Origin: Chloroflexota bacterium
GTDB lineage: Bacteria > Chloroflexota > Dehalococcoidia > FW602-bin16
DNA length: 62,466 nt
Reading direction: 5' to 3'
NCBI GenBank assembly: GCA_004297765.1
Contig: SCTZ01000190.1
Span: 1 to 62,466 of the forward strand
The translations under genes were made by a program, and so were the position numbers. The notes beneath the pieces were generated by a model. The model saw only the letters and a program-made list of their open reading frames with translations, had not been told where the DNA came from and made no database searches. Positions 24,831-34,305 of this stretch are shown one piece after another (position 1 is the stretch's first letter; every line of letters begins with the position of its first letter).

Positions 24831-25814
24831 TCATGCGGTGGTCGCAACTGGGTCTCTTTTGGGTTCGTACGGAGCTTGGATATCAGGTGGATAGTACCGC
24901 ATTACCTTTTCCCATTGCTTTGACAGAGTACAATTCCCATCTAGGTCTTGTAGGACAAAATCGCCTGTAGCGCCCTTAAACACGGTGTCATCAAACCAAT
25001 CAACCATTGGATTGGCAAGTTGATCCAGGTTGCCTATCTGCACCCCACTGTCCACGAGGTAGTGATTCTCGCCTTTTGCGAAGGCAATGCATACCTGTCT
25101 GCTAAACTTGTTCTCGAAGATAATTACACCGAACCCAGGCGAAACCTCAACTGGAGGTATGAAGTGGAGTTCTGCTCTCCGCCGCTGCTCCATGACCAGC
25201 TCCATCTCATTTGATGTATCGAACAAGTTCAGCATCAGTTGGATGTACTGTAGTTGGGCACGGAGTCTGCTTCTAGGCACGATAGGGTGCTCTCGCTCGA
25301 CCACCTCGCACGTGGGGTGTTCTCGGTCACTGTTGAATTGTGGGAGATAACCACTGGGAGGGAAACCGAAGACTGCTTTGAGTTTCAGCACTCTCCCGCC
25401 CGGTCGCAAAGCGTCCGCGAGGGCGGCAAGCCATTCTTGCTTTTCCTTCGAGGTGTCCCATAGACCTACGGGAGCATAGAGACGAACACAATCCCACGTA
25501 TTGGTTTTAACGGCATCCCGACCTTTTTGGTAGAGCTCCACACTGTTCTTATAGACGTAAACGCTCGGTTGCTGACAGAGTATCTCATCAAGCCGATCCT
25601 CGATCTTACGCATGTGAGTGAATCGGTCGAAGGATAGGCTGATGGCAAGAAGTCCTAGGAGGGCGAGGATCAACCCTAGGTAAAGGTCGCCAGAATTCGG
25701 GTGCCCGTATCGGGTCATTACCGTCAGAAGTGCTCCAAGACCTACTGCCCCCAGTATCACTGCTTGTATTGCACTTTTGGGATCTTTGCGAAGGAACCGC
25801 AGAATAGACCGCAT
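24831..25814 (-). CDS. two-TM membrane protein, partner of the HD-GHKL ATPase
   Basis: A 327-aa protein. Two N-terminal helices (AVILGAVGLGALLTVMT and LYLGLILALLGLLAISLSF) are followed by a cytoplasmic domain of about 260 residues containing CVRLYAPVGLW, EWLAALADALRPGG and FGVIIFENKFSRQVCIAF. The alternating strands and helices vaguely recall a phospholipase-D-like or TOPRIM-like fold, but no catalytic motif is certain. ATG 25814 has AAAGGAGA upstream. It is probably co-transcribed with the 991-aa ATPase. A membrane effector with a soluble sensor is a recurrent abortive-infection design (inference). Confidence 0.75.
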   Translation of the reverse strand: MRSILRFLRKDPKSAIQAVILGAVGLGALLTVMTRYGHPNSGDLYLGLILALLGLLAISLSFDRFTHMRKIEDRLDEILCQQPSVYVYKNSVELYQKGRDAVKTNTWDCVRLYAPVGLWDTSKEKQEWLAALADALRPGGRVLKLKAVFGFPPSGYLPQFNSDREHPTCEVVEREHPIVPRSRLRAQLQYIQLMLNLFDTSNEMELVMEQRRRAELHFIPPVEVSPGFGVIIFENKFSRQVCIAFAKGENHYLVDSGVQIGNLDQLANPMVDWFDDTVFKGATGDFVLQDLDGNCTLSKQWEKVMRYYPPDIQAPYEPKRDPVATTA

Positions 25815-25957
25815 GATCGAATCTCCTTTCAGCTCCAAAGCCTGTCGCATCAAGAAGCCGGCACGACGAGCCCCATGCGCGAGTTAGACTGGCAGCTAGG
25901 CAGCAGATTGCAGTCCATAAACGCGCCTCTTTCACACATTCCTTCGTTTGCTGGAGG

Positions 25958-27445
25958 CTATTTCTCCAAATCCTCCGCAATCGCCGCGAACTGCTCCAGC
26001 GCCGCCTGCAAATCTTGCACGATTTCCGCCGCCAGTATGTCGGGGTCGGGAAGATTGGCGCTGTCTTCCAGCGACTGGTCTCGCAGCCAGAAGATGTCCA
26101 GGCTCACCTTGTCACGCGCCAGAAGCTCATCGTACGTGTAGGCACGCCACCGACCATCGGGGTTTTCCTCCGACCAGGTGGGTGTCCGTTCATGTCGGTT
26201 CTCTGGCTTGTAGCAGGTTACGAACTCGTCCAGGTCGGCGCGAGAGAGGGGATTCTGCTTGAGCGTGAACTCCATGTTGGTGCGTAGGTCGTAGATCCAC
26301 AGCTTCTCGGTCCAGGGTCTTTCACTTGCAGGCTTCCGGTCGAAGAACAAGACGTTTGCCTTGACGCCCTGCGCGTAAAAGATTCCCGTGGGGAGACGCA
26401 GCAGCGTGTGTACGTCACACTCATGGAGCAGCTTCCTGCGAACGGTCTCTCCGGCCCCGCCCTCGAAGAGCACGTTGTCCGGCACGACCACCGCGGCTCT
26501 GCCGTGTATCCGCAGGATCGTCTTGATGTGCTGCACAAAGTTGAGCTGCTTGTTGCTGGTCGATGCCGCGAAGTCATCACGCACGATGACCTGTGATTCT
26601 CGCTTTGATTCTCCTTCTTCGTTGACGAAGGTCACGCTGCTCTTCTTGCCGAAGGGTGGATTGGTCATCACCGCGTCGAAACGCTCAGCCGGGTCGGAAG
26701 CCAAGCTGTCGGCAACATGGATGGGGCAGGTGCCACCGTTGGCTCCGATGCCGTGCAGGTACAGGTTCATCACGCAGAGACGAGCGGTGTTGTCCACGAT
26801 CTCCCAGCCGTGCAAGGCCCTATGCCGGAGATGGTCCCACTGGTCTCGGTCCAGGGGAGAGTGGCTCTTCACCATCGCGTCGTAGGCAGCGAGAAGGAAC
26901 CCTCCTGTGCCACAGGCGGGATCACAAATCGTTTCGCCGGGTGCAGGTCGCATCACATCGGCAATCGCCTGGATCAGCGGACGCGGAGTGAAGTACTGAC
27001 CCGCACCCGACTTGGTGTCTTGGGCGTTCTTCTCCAGCAGACCCTCGTAGATGGCGCCCTTCACGTCGATGCCCAGACCGATCCATACTTCGCTATCGAT
27101 CAGCTCGATCAGACGACGCAGCTTCGCGGGGTCTTGAATCTTGTTCTGCGCCTTGCGGAAGATGACCGGAATCAGACCAGCGCCTGTGCCCAGCGTGGTC
27201 AGGATGTGACGGTAATGCTTCTCCAGTTCATCGCCATCACGCGACAATAGACTGTGCCAGTTGCATTCCTCGGGTATGGCGCTGTCCTTGTGCAACTCGT
27301 GGACCTGTTCATTCGCCATCTTGAGGAACAACAGGTACGTCAGTTGCTCCAGGTAATCACCATATGACATGCCATCGTCCCGCAGAACGTTGCAGTAGTT
27401 CCAGACGCGCTGAACGATGGTGGATGAAGAAGTTGGTAAGGTCAT
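25958..27445 (-). CDS. hsdM: type I restriction-modification methyltransferase HsdM
   Basis: A 495-aa N6-adenine methyltransferase. An N-terminal helical HsdM domain precedes the SAM site DPACGTGGFLLAAYDAM and catalytic motif NPPFGKK; KANVLFFDRK lies further on. ATG 27445 has AAGGGAC upstream and the usual MTLPTSSSTIVQRVWNYCNV start; an earlier Met would reach into the repeat. It is third in hsdR-hsdS-hsdM. The 236-base gap to hsdS contains a 132-bp hairpin element, which may alter stoichiometry. Confidence 0.95.
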   Translation of the reverse strand: MTLPTSSSTIVQRVWNYCNVLRDDGMSYGDYLEQLTYLLFLKMANEQVHELHKDSAIPEECNWHSLLSRDGDELEKHYRHILTTLGTGAGLIPVIFRKAQNKIQDPAKLRRLIELIDSEVWIGLGIDVKGAIYEGLLEKNAQDTKSGAGQYFTPRPLIQAIADVMRPAPGETICDPACGTGGFLLAAYDAMVKSHSPLDRDQWDHLRHRALHGWEIVDNTARLCVMNLYLHGIGANGGTCPIHVADSLASDPAERFDAVMTNPPFGKKSSVTFVNEEGESKRESQVIVRDDFAASTSNKQLNFVQHIKTILRIHGRAAVVVPDNVLFEGGAGETVRRKLLHECDVHTLLRLPTGIFYAQGVKANVLFFDRKPASERPWTEKLWIYDLRTNMEFTLKQNPLSRADLDEFVTCYKPENRHERTPTWSEENPDGRWRAYTYDELLARDKVSLDIFWLRDQSLEDSANLPDPDILAAEIVQDLQAALEQFAAIAEDLEK

Positions 27446-27521
27446 CTGTTTGTCCCTTGCGCCACTAATCGTTGACCGCAGACAAGATACTGGCCTTGGT
27501 TCTTGGCCGGGGTCCATCGGC

Positions 27522-27653
27522 TGTCATTCTGAGCCGGAGCCGCAGCGGAGGCGAAGAATCTCCCCGTTCGTCGTCCCAGCAGGACCTTTCCCCTTGCCAT
27601 GGCCTCATCGCCCGTTCCAACGAGGAGATCCTTCGCTGCGGCTCAGGATGACA
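27522..27653. repeat. 132-bp inverted-repeat element between hsdS and hsdM
   Basis: Ends TGTCATTCTGAGCC (27522-27535) and GGCTCAGGATGACA (27640-27653) are complementary at 13 of 14 bases. Inside are GAAGAATCTCC and GGAGATCCTTC, also mutually complementary. It shares GCTCAG-ATGACA and GAAGAATC blocks with the element at 55263-55390. Confidence 0.8.
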
Positions 27654-27681
27654 CTCGGGCGGCCGTACGCAAAACGAGAGC

Positions 27682-29244
27682 CTAGCTTTCACTGTGGCTG
27701 ACCAATAATGGCAATTGCAATTGCTTGGAATCTTTCGCCATATTCGACCTTGTCGGTGCGCTTTGTCGCTGTGCGCGTATGCGTTCCAGGAGCACATCGG
27801 CGGGTTCATCTGCCGGGTCTTGTGGCACCAGTTTTCCCTCGAAAGCGCGTTTCAGGATTGACTGGCGCAACCGATCCGCACGCTTCAGATTGTGCTCGAC
27901 GATGCTTTCCAGTTCATCGACCACTGACAGACGACGTTCAACTTCATTGACAATGCGGTTTTGCTCGGCAAGGGGAGGAAGAGGAATTGCCAGTTTCTCC
28001 AGAATAGCTACGTTGATGTTCTTTTGTGCGGTAGCTGGTGCATACTGCTCCAAGTCTTCCTTGGCAACTCGCATGAAGAACTCGATGAATCTTACTTCAG
28101 CATGATCCGGTTCCACCCTGAAACCCACTACGCTGTCAGGAAAGCAACTGTCAAATGTCAGGATTCCGCTGTCGGCTATGTTTGCGGCAATGGTTATGCA
28201 CAAAGTTCCCGCACGCCAAAGCCGGCTTTGCGCCAATCCAAACTCGCTGTATGTCTGCGTGAATGTGGTGATCCTGCCGCGTGAGTTCTTCACGTCTCCG
28301 GTTTGAATGAATGGGTAAGGTCCCCTGTAGAGCCGTGCATCATCTCTCGGTCGATGTTTCGACTTGCCACGCGCAAGTTCTCCCAATTGTGGGAGTGACG
28401 ACCAGCACCATCCCACTGGCAACTCTGGCAAGTCGTCGGTGTCTGGCACTTGCGGTTCGACGTACTTCGCGCTCTTTGGGTCTTTGCCCTTGGCCAGCAG
28501 GTCTTGTTCCCACTTTGCTCGACGTTCTGCCAAGATGCGGTTGAGCAACGCGGAAGCCGGTTCATCGTTCGAGTCTTGCGGGACCAATCGACCCTCACAC
28601 GCGGCTTTGAGAACTGATGCGCGGTAACGCCTAAGATTCGCCTGCACTCGTCTGAGTGCCGATGTTCCTGCATCCAGGCGGCTGAACTGCTTCTCAATCT
28701 GAGCCACGATGCGTGTTTGTTCCGGAAGGGGAGGCACAGGAATTGGCACTTTCCGCGACAGGAACTGGGTGTTAATGCTGGCTTGGTTCACGTGGTTTGT
28801 GCAGTTCATCTTGAAGAAACCGGTCCGAAACAACTGATGGAGGGCATACGCGACCCAAGCGGGGTCCACAGAACCCTCGTGCAGCCTGATTCTCGTCATG
28901 TGGTTAGAATAACCACACCGCATGTCGAGCTGGACGTGTGCTGTCTTGCCGACCAAGTCGGGGCTATTCGTGTTATTAAACAGCACATCGCCCTTTAGCA
29001 AAGGGTCCCACTGTGGTACCTCCACGTACTTAACCTCGGACAACTCTATACGCCCGTTGAAGTTGATGTTCATCGGTCTCAGGTGAGGAATACCACGCCC
29101 TTCTTGATTATGCTGACCGCATGGGAATCCAGAATTGACGCTTTCGGCAATGTCCCCCACGGTTGCCCATACCCATCCCGCAGGCAGGGAAACTCTTCGG
29201 TAGTCTTCGTTGGCGGCAACAGGAAGTTCGCGATCAGTTCCCAT
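27682..29244 (-). CDS. hsdS: type I specificity subunit HsdS
   Basis: A 520-aa DNA-recognition subunit with two target-recognition domains. The first begins LPAGWVWATVGDIAE and ends VPPLPEQTRIVAQIEKQFSR. The second begins LPVGWCWSSLPQLGE and ends PLPPLAEQNRIVNEVERR. Each is followed by the conserved helix that sets the spacing between half-sites (SVLKAACEGRLVPQD and SILKRAFEGKLVPQD). Its ATG follows the hsdR stop with a single base between, so translation is coupled. The bipartite target cannot be predicted by eye. Confidence 0.95.
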   Translation of the reverse strand: MGTDRELPVAANEDYRRVSLPAGWVWATVGDIAESVNSGFPCGQHNQEGRGIPHLRPMNINFNGRIELSEVKYVEVPQWDPLLKGDVLFNNTNSPDLVGKTAHVQLDMRCGYSNHMTRIRLHEGSVDPAWVAYALHQLFRTGFFKMNCTNHVNQASINTQFLSRKVPIPVPPLPEQTRIVAQIEKQFSRLDAGTSALRRVQANLRRYRASVLKAACEGRLVPQDSNDEPASALLNRILAERRAKWEQDLLAKGKDPKSAKYVEPQVPDTDDLPELPVGWCWSSLPQLGELARGKSKHRPRDDARLYRGPYPFIQTGDVKNSRGRITTFTQTYSEFGLAQSRLWRAGTLCITIAANIADSGILTFDSCFPDSVVGFRVEPDHAEVRFIEFFMRVAKEDLEQYAPATAQKNINVAILEKLAIPLPPLAEQNRIVNEVERRLSVVDELESIVEHNLKRADRLRQSILKRAFEGKLVPQDPADEPADVLLERIRAQRQSAPTRSNMAKDSKQLQLPLLVSHSES

Positions 29245-29245
29245 G

Positions 29246-32005
29246 TTACGCTGCCAATACCTTATTCAGTTCGTCCAAGAGATTCACGAACTCTTTCCCC
29301 AAAACACGACTTGCGCCAACTCGACCACCTTTGTCGAGGAACTCGCCGTAATCTAGGTCCTCGGGAGTCATGGAGAGATTCACGCCGATGGACTCGGCGA
29401 TGTGATCCAACCACCAGCGTTGCTCCGGCGTGAAAGATCTGCCTGCTGTCTCCTGCGCCTGCAGCCATCTCTCGTAGCGCCTGCGCACCTGATCGGGGTA
29501 GGGAACCAGCTCATCCTCAGTGCCTGCCGCGTGACGCACCAGCGACACCAGATCGGTCAGCACTCGTCGCTCTTTGACCCCACGCACTTTGTCCCGTTCC
29601 AATTGGGCATACGCTTGCCACAGCTTCTCCGTTGTCAAAGCCAAAGGCGGTGGTTCGATACGTGCCGCTAACTCCTTGATCTGCTGGTACGTGACATGCC
29701 GCTGTCCGTAGGGCTGATTGAAGAGTATTTGCAGCGCGGAAATCTCGTCGCGGTTCTGCTCGATGAACTTCTGGAAGGATTCCACGGTTGCTCTAGCTTT
29801 CTCCGTGGCTTGTGCATCGAAGCCTGCCGCGATGACCTGGTCCTGGCTCACCCTATCGATAGTCTGCTCGCTCTGCCGTTGAATCTCGATCAGCAGACGA
29901 CGAAAGTCAGGATTGTCGAATGGCGTGCCCGCTTGCTCTACGAGCGTGGCTGCAGCTCCTTTGACCTGGTCATCCGTCGGGCTTTCGGTGCGATTAAGCA
30001 GCCTGGCCATCTCTAGATGTTTGTCGGGATCGATGGCATCCAGGAATGCGTTGGCAAGGTCTCGCAGCGACAGTCCACCGCTGCTCTCGACGATCCTGGC
30101 GTGATCCTTCTCGCTCACCGTTCGTTCCATGCGCGCCAGACGAGCGGCGAGAGAGCTCAGGGTGTCTTCGTCCTCGCTCCCCAGCGCCACCGCTTCCACC
30201 AGCTTCTCGAAGGATACCGTACGCTTGCGCTCCAGGGTCTGTGTGTCTACCTTGGGCAGGTCCACCACCCCCACGGCATCCACGATGACGAAACGATCCT
30301 TGACGCGAGCGTTGGGCGTGACCGCCTGGAGATCGGTTGGGTTGATGACTCGTGTGCCTCTTCCCAGCATCTGCTCAAACAGCACCCTGGACTTGACGGG
30401 GCGCATGAAGAGCAAGACCTCCAGGGGCTTGATGTCCGTGCCTGTGGCGATCATATCCACCGTCACGGCGATGCGCGGGTTGTAGCTATTGCGGAAGGAG
30501 GCGATCAGCGTCTCGGGATCGACACCTTTGACCATGTAGGTGATCTTCTGGCAGAAGTCGTTCCCCTTGCCGAATTCCTCGCGCACAATGCGCACGATGT
30601 CTTCAGCGTGGGTGTCGTCCTTGGCGAATATCAGCGTCTTGGGCACATCCTGGCGCTCGGGGAAAAGCTCCGTGAAGAGCCTGTCGCGGAAGGCGCGGAT
30701 GACGGTGCGGATTTGGCTCTCGGAAACGACTTTCTGATCGAGCTCACCAGCGCTGTACACCAGATCGTCGTCGAGCTGCTCGCGTATCTCCCGACGGGTC
30801 CGTCGGTCGCGCTTGTCGATGTAATAGCCCGCCTCGACAGTGCTACCCCGTTCGGTAATCTCCGTGCGGATGCGATAGACCTGCCCATCCACGTTCACCC
30901 CATCCGCAACCGCGCGTTGGCGGGAATACTCCATGACCAGGTTCTCTCTGAAGAAGCCTAAAGTCTGCTTGGATGGGGTTGCCGTCAATCCGATCAAGTA
31001 GGCATCGAAGTACTCCAGCACCTGGCACCAGAGATTGTAGATAGAGCGATGGCACTCGTCGGTGATTATGAAGTCGAAGTACTCGATGGGCACGCGAGGA
31101 TTGTACCCAACGGTCTTTGGTTTCTGATTGGGCGCGGTCTCAAGCTCGAACATGGAGCGTTCCTCTAGCTCCTTGTCGAACTCGGTTTCACCGCTCAGGA
31201 TCGAGTACAGGCGCTGGATAGTCGTAATGCAGACTCGGTTGACGGGATCGAGCGCGTTGGAGGTCAGACGCTGGACATTGTACAGCTCGGTGAACTTGCG
31301 CCCATCATCAGGCGTGATGTACTGCTGAAACTCCTTGAGGGTCTGCTTGCCGAGGTTACTGCGGTCCACCAGGAACAGAACTCGCCGCGCATTTGCAAAC
31401 TTGATCAACCGATAGACGAAGCTGACGGCGGTAAAAGTCTTGCCGCTGCCGGTTGCCATCTGAATCAGAGCACGAGGGCGATCGTCAGCAAAGGAACGTT
31501 CCAGATTCTCGATCGCCTCGATCTGAGCACCCCAGAGTCCATCTGTGGCGAGCAGAGGCATACTCCGAAGTCTCGACCGAAGCGTTATTGATTCGCTTGC
31601 CCACTGCGCCAGCGCCTCGGGGCGATGGAAGCCAAACACCCTGCGGCTGCGCGGAAAGGGGTCCATGCCATTCGTAAAGAGGGTTTCGATACCAGTGCTC
31701 TCGTAGAGGAATGGCAGAGGGTCACGCCACGACTGAAATCTGCCCGTGATCCCCATGCTGTACTTGCTCGATTGGGGCTCCACTCCGCTCAGAGTGGTGC
31801 CAGCTCGTTTTGCCTCGATGGCACCAAGTGCTTTGCGATCCACGAACAGCAGGTAGTCAGCAAAGCCGGTTTGCAGCGGAAACTCGCGCACGGCGACACC
31901 GCGCGCTGCTCGAAGGTTCAGGCTTTCTCGGTCTTGGACCTTCCATCCAGCTGCTTCCAGCAGTTGGTCAATCTTCTGTCGAGCTTGTGCTTCGGGTAAC
32001 GGCAT
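29246..32005 (-). CDS. hsdR: type I restriction endonuclease subunit HsdR
   Basis: A 919-aa motor-nuclease. The N-terminal nuclease has GFADYLLFVDR and IEAKR (the D...ExK core). The SF2 helicase has the Walker A in MATGSGKTFTAV, a DECHRS Walker B box, GLTATP and, later, QMLGRGTR. The C-terminal region binds HsdM. ATG 32005 is preceded by AGAGGGA and matches family N-termini (LPEAQARQKIDQLLEAAGW). An extended -10 promoter at 32079-32087 drives the operon divergently from the TIR gene. Confidence 0.95.
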   Translation of the reverse strand: MPLPEAQARQKIDQLLEAAGWKVQDRESLNLRAARGVAVREFPLQTGFADYLLFVDRKALGAIEAKRAGTTLSGVEPQSSKYSMGITGRFQSWRDPLPFLYESTGIETLFTNGMDPFPRSRRVFGFHRPEALAQWASESITLRSRLRSMPLLATDGLWGAQIEAIENLERSFADDRPRALIQMATGSGKTFTAVSFVYRLIKFANARRVLFLVDRSNLGKQTLKEFQQYITPDDGRKFTELYNVQRLTSNALDPVNRVCITTIQRLYSILSGETEFDKELEERSMFELETAPNQKPKTVGYNPRVPIEYFDFIITDECHRSIYNLWCQVLEYFDAYLIGLTATPSKQTLGFFRENLVMEYSRQRAVADGVNVDGQVYRIRTEITERGSTVEAGYYIDKRDRRTRREIREQLDDDLVYSAGELDQKVVSESQIRTVIRAFRDRLFTELFPERQDVPKTLIFAKDDTHAEDIVRIVREEFGKGNDFCQKITYMVKGVDPETLIASFRNSYNPRIAVTVDMIATGTDIKPLEVLLFMRPVKSRVLFEQMLGRGTRVINPTDLQAVTPNARVKDRFVIVDAVGVVDLPKVDTQTLERKRTVSFEKLVEAVALGSEDEDTLSSLAARLARMERTVSEKDHARIVESSGGLSLRDLANAFLDAIDPDKHLEMARLLNRTESPTDDQVKGAAATLVEQAGTPFDNPDFRRLLIEIQRQSEQTIDRVSQDQVIAAGFDAQATEKARATVESFQKFIEQNRDEISALQILFNQPYGQRHVTYQQIKELAARIEPPPLALTTEKLWQAYAQLERDKVRGVKERRVLTDLVSLVRHAAGTEDELVPYPDQVRRRYERWLQAQETAGRSFTPEQRWWLDHIAESIGVNLSMTPEDLDYGEFLDKGGRVGASRVLGKEFVNLLDELNKVLAA

Positions 32006-32078
32006 AAGTCCCTCTTCTAGGATTGACAACATGCGGATGGCTGATCGAGATGCCAGGTAGGGACCATGAAGCTTGCCT

Positions 32079-32087
32079 AGTATACCA
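32079..32087 (-). promoter_or_regulatory. extended -10 promoter for the hsdRSM operon
   Basis: Minus strand TGGTATACT, an extended -10 element, about 75 bases before the hsdR start. No consensus -35 is visible. Confidence 0.5.
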
Positions 32088-32143
32088 CAGGGATGACCTC
32101 TCTGCCCACGTATTGGCTGCCACGGTCAACACGTCAGCCAACC

Positions 32144-32172
32144 TTGCATGGAAAGAATCTGCGCGCTACAAT
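32144..32172 (+). promoter_or_regulatory. promoter of the TIR/HEPN unit
   Basis: TTGCAT (32144-32149), 17-base spacer, TACAAT (32167-32172). The start point near 32180 supports translation from GTG 32222 and excludes the upstream part of the open frame. Confidence 0.75.
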
Positions 32173-32221
32173 CAGGCTTGCGCTGGTGAGTGGTCCAAAG
32201 GCTAAGACGGAGAAGGTCACG

Positions 32222-33157
32222 GTGGAAAGCGAGCAGACTGTGAACCAAACACAACAGCCGAAGTTGAAAATTGCCCGTACAGAAGCGTCCGAGAAGATTT
32301 CGGCGTCATTGCGCAAGGGGCACGAACTCAGGGATCGGAACATCCCGTCCTGGTGGGAACTGGATGTGGCGGTTCATGACCTAGACAAATGGAACCGGTA
32401 CAACCACGACTTGCTGCTCCACCTATTTGACAATCCGACCGTTGCCGATGAGTATTCTGCGGCACCGCTGCGTCCGGTGTATTCGCAAGGGGATTTTGAG
32501 ATTGAGTCAAGAGAGTTTCATTGGAACGCCTGCGGACGAGTAGCGTATGTCGAATCCATCCTAGAACGTTTGGAGTTTATGTCGGAGATCAGGAATCAAT
32601 CTACATCCGCTTCGCCGTCGAAGGAAACGGTCAATCCGATGGCGCAAATCTTCAAGGAATACCTTGCCCCGCCTCCCAATCGCACAACGCGTCCACGCGT
32701 AGGCAGAAAGATATTCGTCGTACATGGTCACGACGATGGTTCAAAAGAAACCGTGGCAAGGCTAGTGGAGAAGTTGGGTCTGGAAGCGATCATTCTCCAC
32801 GAGCGACCCGACGCGGGTCGAACCATCATTGAGAAACTGGAAGACCACGCATCAGATGTGGGGTATGCTGTCGTGCTACTCACAGCCGATGATGTTGGGT
32901 ACGACAAGAGTAAACCGGATCAGCAGGAACAGCGTGCCCGTCAGAACGTGATCTTTGAACTCGGGTTCTTCATCGGCAAACTCACGCGAAAACATGTATG
33001 CGCCTTGTACCAGGAAGGCGTCCACATGCCTTCAGATTACCAGGGTGCGCTGTTTGTCCCGATAGATGCTAACGGTGCGTGGAAGCTCAAGCTCGCGAAG
33101 GAAATGAGGAAAGCAGGATTACCAATCGATCCAAATAAGATGGTCGATCTGGTGTAG
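32222..33157 (+). CDS. CAP12/Pycsar-type TIR-domain nucleotide-binding protein
   Basis: A 311-aa protein from GTG 32222, chosen because GGAGAAGG lies five bases upstream and the promoter start is near 32180. The C-terminal 150 residues form the PF10137-type TIR: KIFVVHGHDDGSKETVARLV, ILHERPDAGRTIIEKLE, VVLLTADDVG, and the catalytic glutamate in NVIFELGFFIG. These proteins act as NADases or nucleotide-triggered effectors in phage defence. The N-terminal 130 residues (WWELDVAVHDLDKWNRYNHD) are probably a sensor or helical partner domain. It is divergent from hsdR and followed after 29 bases by a HEPN-like gene. Confidence 0.85.
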   Translation: MESEQTVNQTQQPKLKIARTEASEKISASLRKGHELRDRNIPSWWELDVAVHDLDKWNRYNHDLLLHLFDNPTVADEYSAAPLRPVYSQGDFEIESREFHWNACGRVAYVESILERLEFMSEIRNQSTSASPSKETVNPMAQIFKEYLAPPPNRTTRPRVGRKIFVVHGHDDGSKETVARLVEKLGLEAIILHERPDAGRTIIEKLEDHASDVGYAVVLLTADDVGYDKSKPDQQEQRARQNVIFELGFFIGKLTRKHVCALYQEGVHMPSDYQGALFVPIDANGAWKLKLAKEMRKAGLPIDPNKMVDLV

Positions 33158-33186
33158 GTAACCGGAGAGCACGAGGGTCGTCAATA

Positions 33187-34101
33187 ATGCCAGTTGTACT
33201 ACATCCACTTCCTACTTTGGGCCCGATCACACGAAAGAAACTGGTCCTCGTCAAACAACTGTACCAAGAGGCATTGGTACAATCTTCTCGAAGCGGCATC
33301 GCCAGTCGGATGTTGTCGGTTATACACTTCGACCTCGCCAATGAAACCACTCTGAGAACGGTAATAACTGCTCTGGATTCTTCCAACGAACTCGCCAAGA
33401 AACTCGATGACATGGGATTCACTCATTTGGTCAACAAAGCCGACAAGGTACTTAGTTCGAACAAACTGAAGCCAGTGCCCAAGACGGATACTATACAGCG
33501 TGTCCACTTCATTCGGAATGCTGCTCAACACGAAGCGCGGTACCCGAATGAATCGGAAGTAAGCGATTGTCGCACGTACACCAGAGATTTCTTGAAACAG
33601 ATCATCTTCAACGTATGGGGTCTGGAACTGGAGAAGATCAGTCTCACCGAGCTGGTTCAGAATCGGCAGATCAAGAAGTACCTTGTCGATGCTGAGACAG
33701 CGCTTGGCAAGGGCAACCTCGTTGACGCAGTGGAATACGCATCTGCTGGTCTTCAAGTAGCGATGAATCATGCAGGTGAAGCCATAGTTTGGCATAAGCC
33801 AAGGTTTACGGGTCAACACTATGACGACGAGTACCTCGAAGACACGCTGGACAGAATGAAAGACGTTCTGTCATTGGCTGTGTTGGGTTTGAACTACGGC
33901 GACTTCATGCGCTACAAGAGAATCGTAGGCGCCGTGTTTGTCAGGTCAGATGGGTCGTTTCAGCACCCTGACATGAAAGAGGAAATTACAGCACGGGATG
34001 CTGAGTTTGTCGTTACGTACTGCATAGACACTGTTGTTCAGATTGAGAATGCTGTAGGCAATCTTGACGTATTGGCAGAACCAGATGGTCGTGGTGCATA
34101 A
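33187..34101 (+). CDS. HEPN-like protein, candidate RNase effector
   Basis: A 304-aa protein without a membrane segment. The segment VHFIRNAAQHEARYPNE carries an R-x4-H motif, the HEPN ribonuclease signature, inside the LHxxRNxxQHxxxxP context I know from a large family of defence-island proteins. ISLTELVQNRQIKKYL follows, as in that family. It starts 29 bases after the TIR gene on the same strand and is probably co-transcribed. Whether it is an effector cooperating with the TIR protein or an independent gene is open. Confidence 0.6.
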   Translation: MPVVLHPLPTLGPITRKKLVLVKQLYQEALVQSSRSGIASRMLSVIHFDLANETTLRTVITALDSSNELAKKLDDMGFTHLVNKADKVLSSNKLKPVPKTDTIQRVHFIRNAAQHEARYPNESEVSDCRTYTRDFLKQIIFNVWGLELEKISLTELVQNRQIKKYLVDAETALGKGNLVDAVEYASAGLQVAMNHAGEAIVWHKPRFTGQHYDDEYLEDTLDRMKDVLSLAVLGLNYGDFMRYKRIVGAVFVRSDGSFQHPDMKEEITARDAEFVVTYCIDTVVQIENAVGNLDVLAEPDGRGA

Positions 34102-34154
34102 TCGTCTTGTTCTTGTGAATGTCGTGGTGGCTTTGTCGAAGAACGACAGTTGAC

Positions 34155-34305
34155 GTGAACCCCATTACACGAAGGAAACTCGTGCTGATCAAGCCGCCAT
34201 AGCAGAATACTTTGGTGGAATCGGCTGGGCAAGGTACCGAGAAGGAGTCTCGCGGCTTACGAGCGATTGCCGCACGTGGATTTCCGCCTACGATGCCAAG
34301 TGACC
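34155..34305 (+). pseudogene. decayed relative of the HEPN gene
   Basis: Short in-frame blocks NPITRRKLVLIK and, in another frame, RLTSDCRTW echo ITRKKLVLVK and VSDCRTYTRDF of the preceding gene. Stops and frame changes separate them. This looks like the remains of a partial duplication or related gene. Confidence 0.35.
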
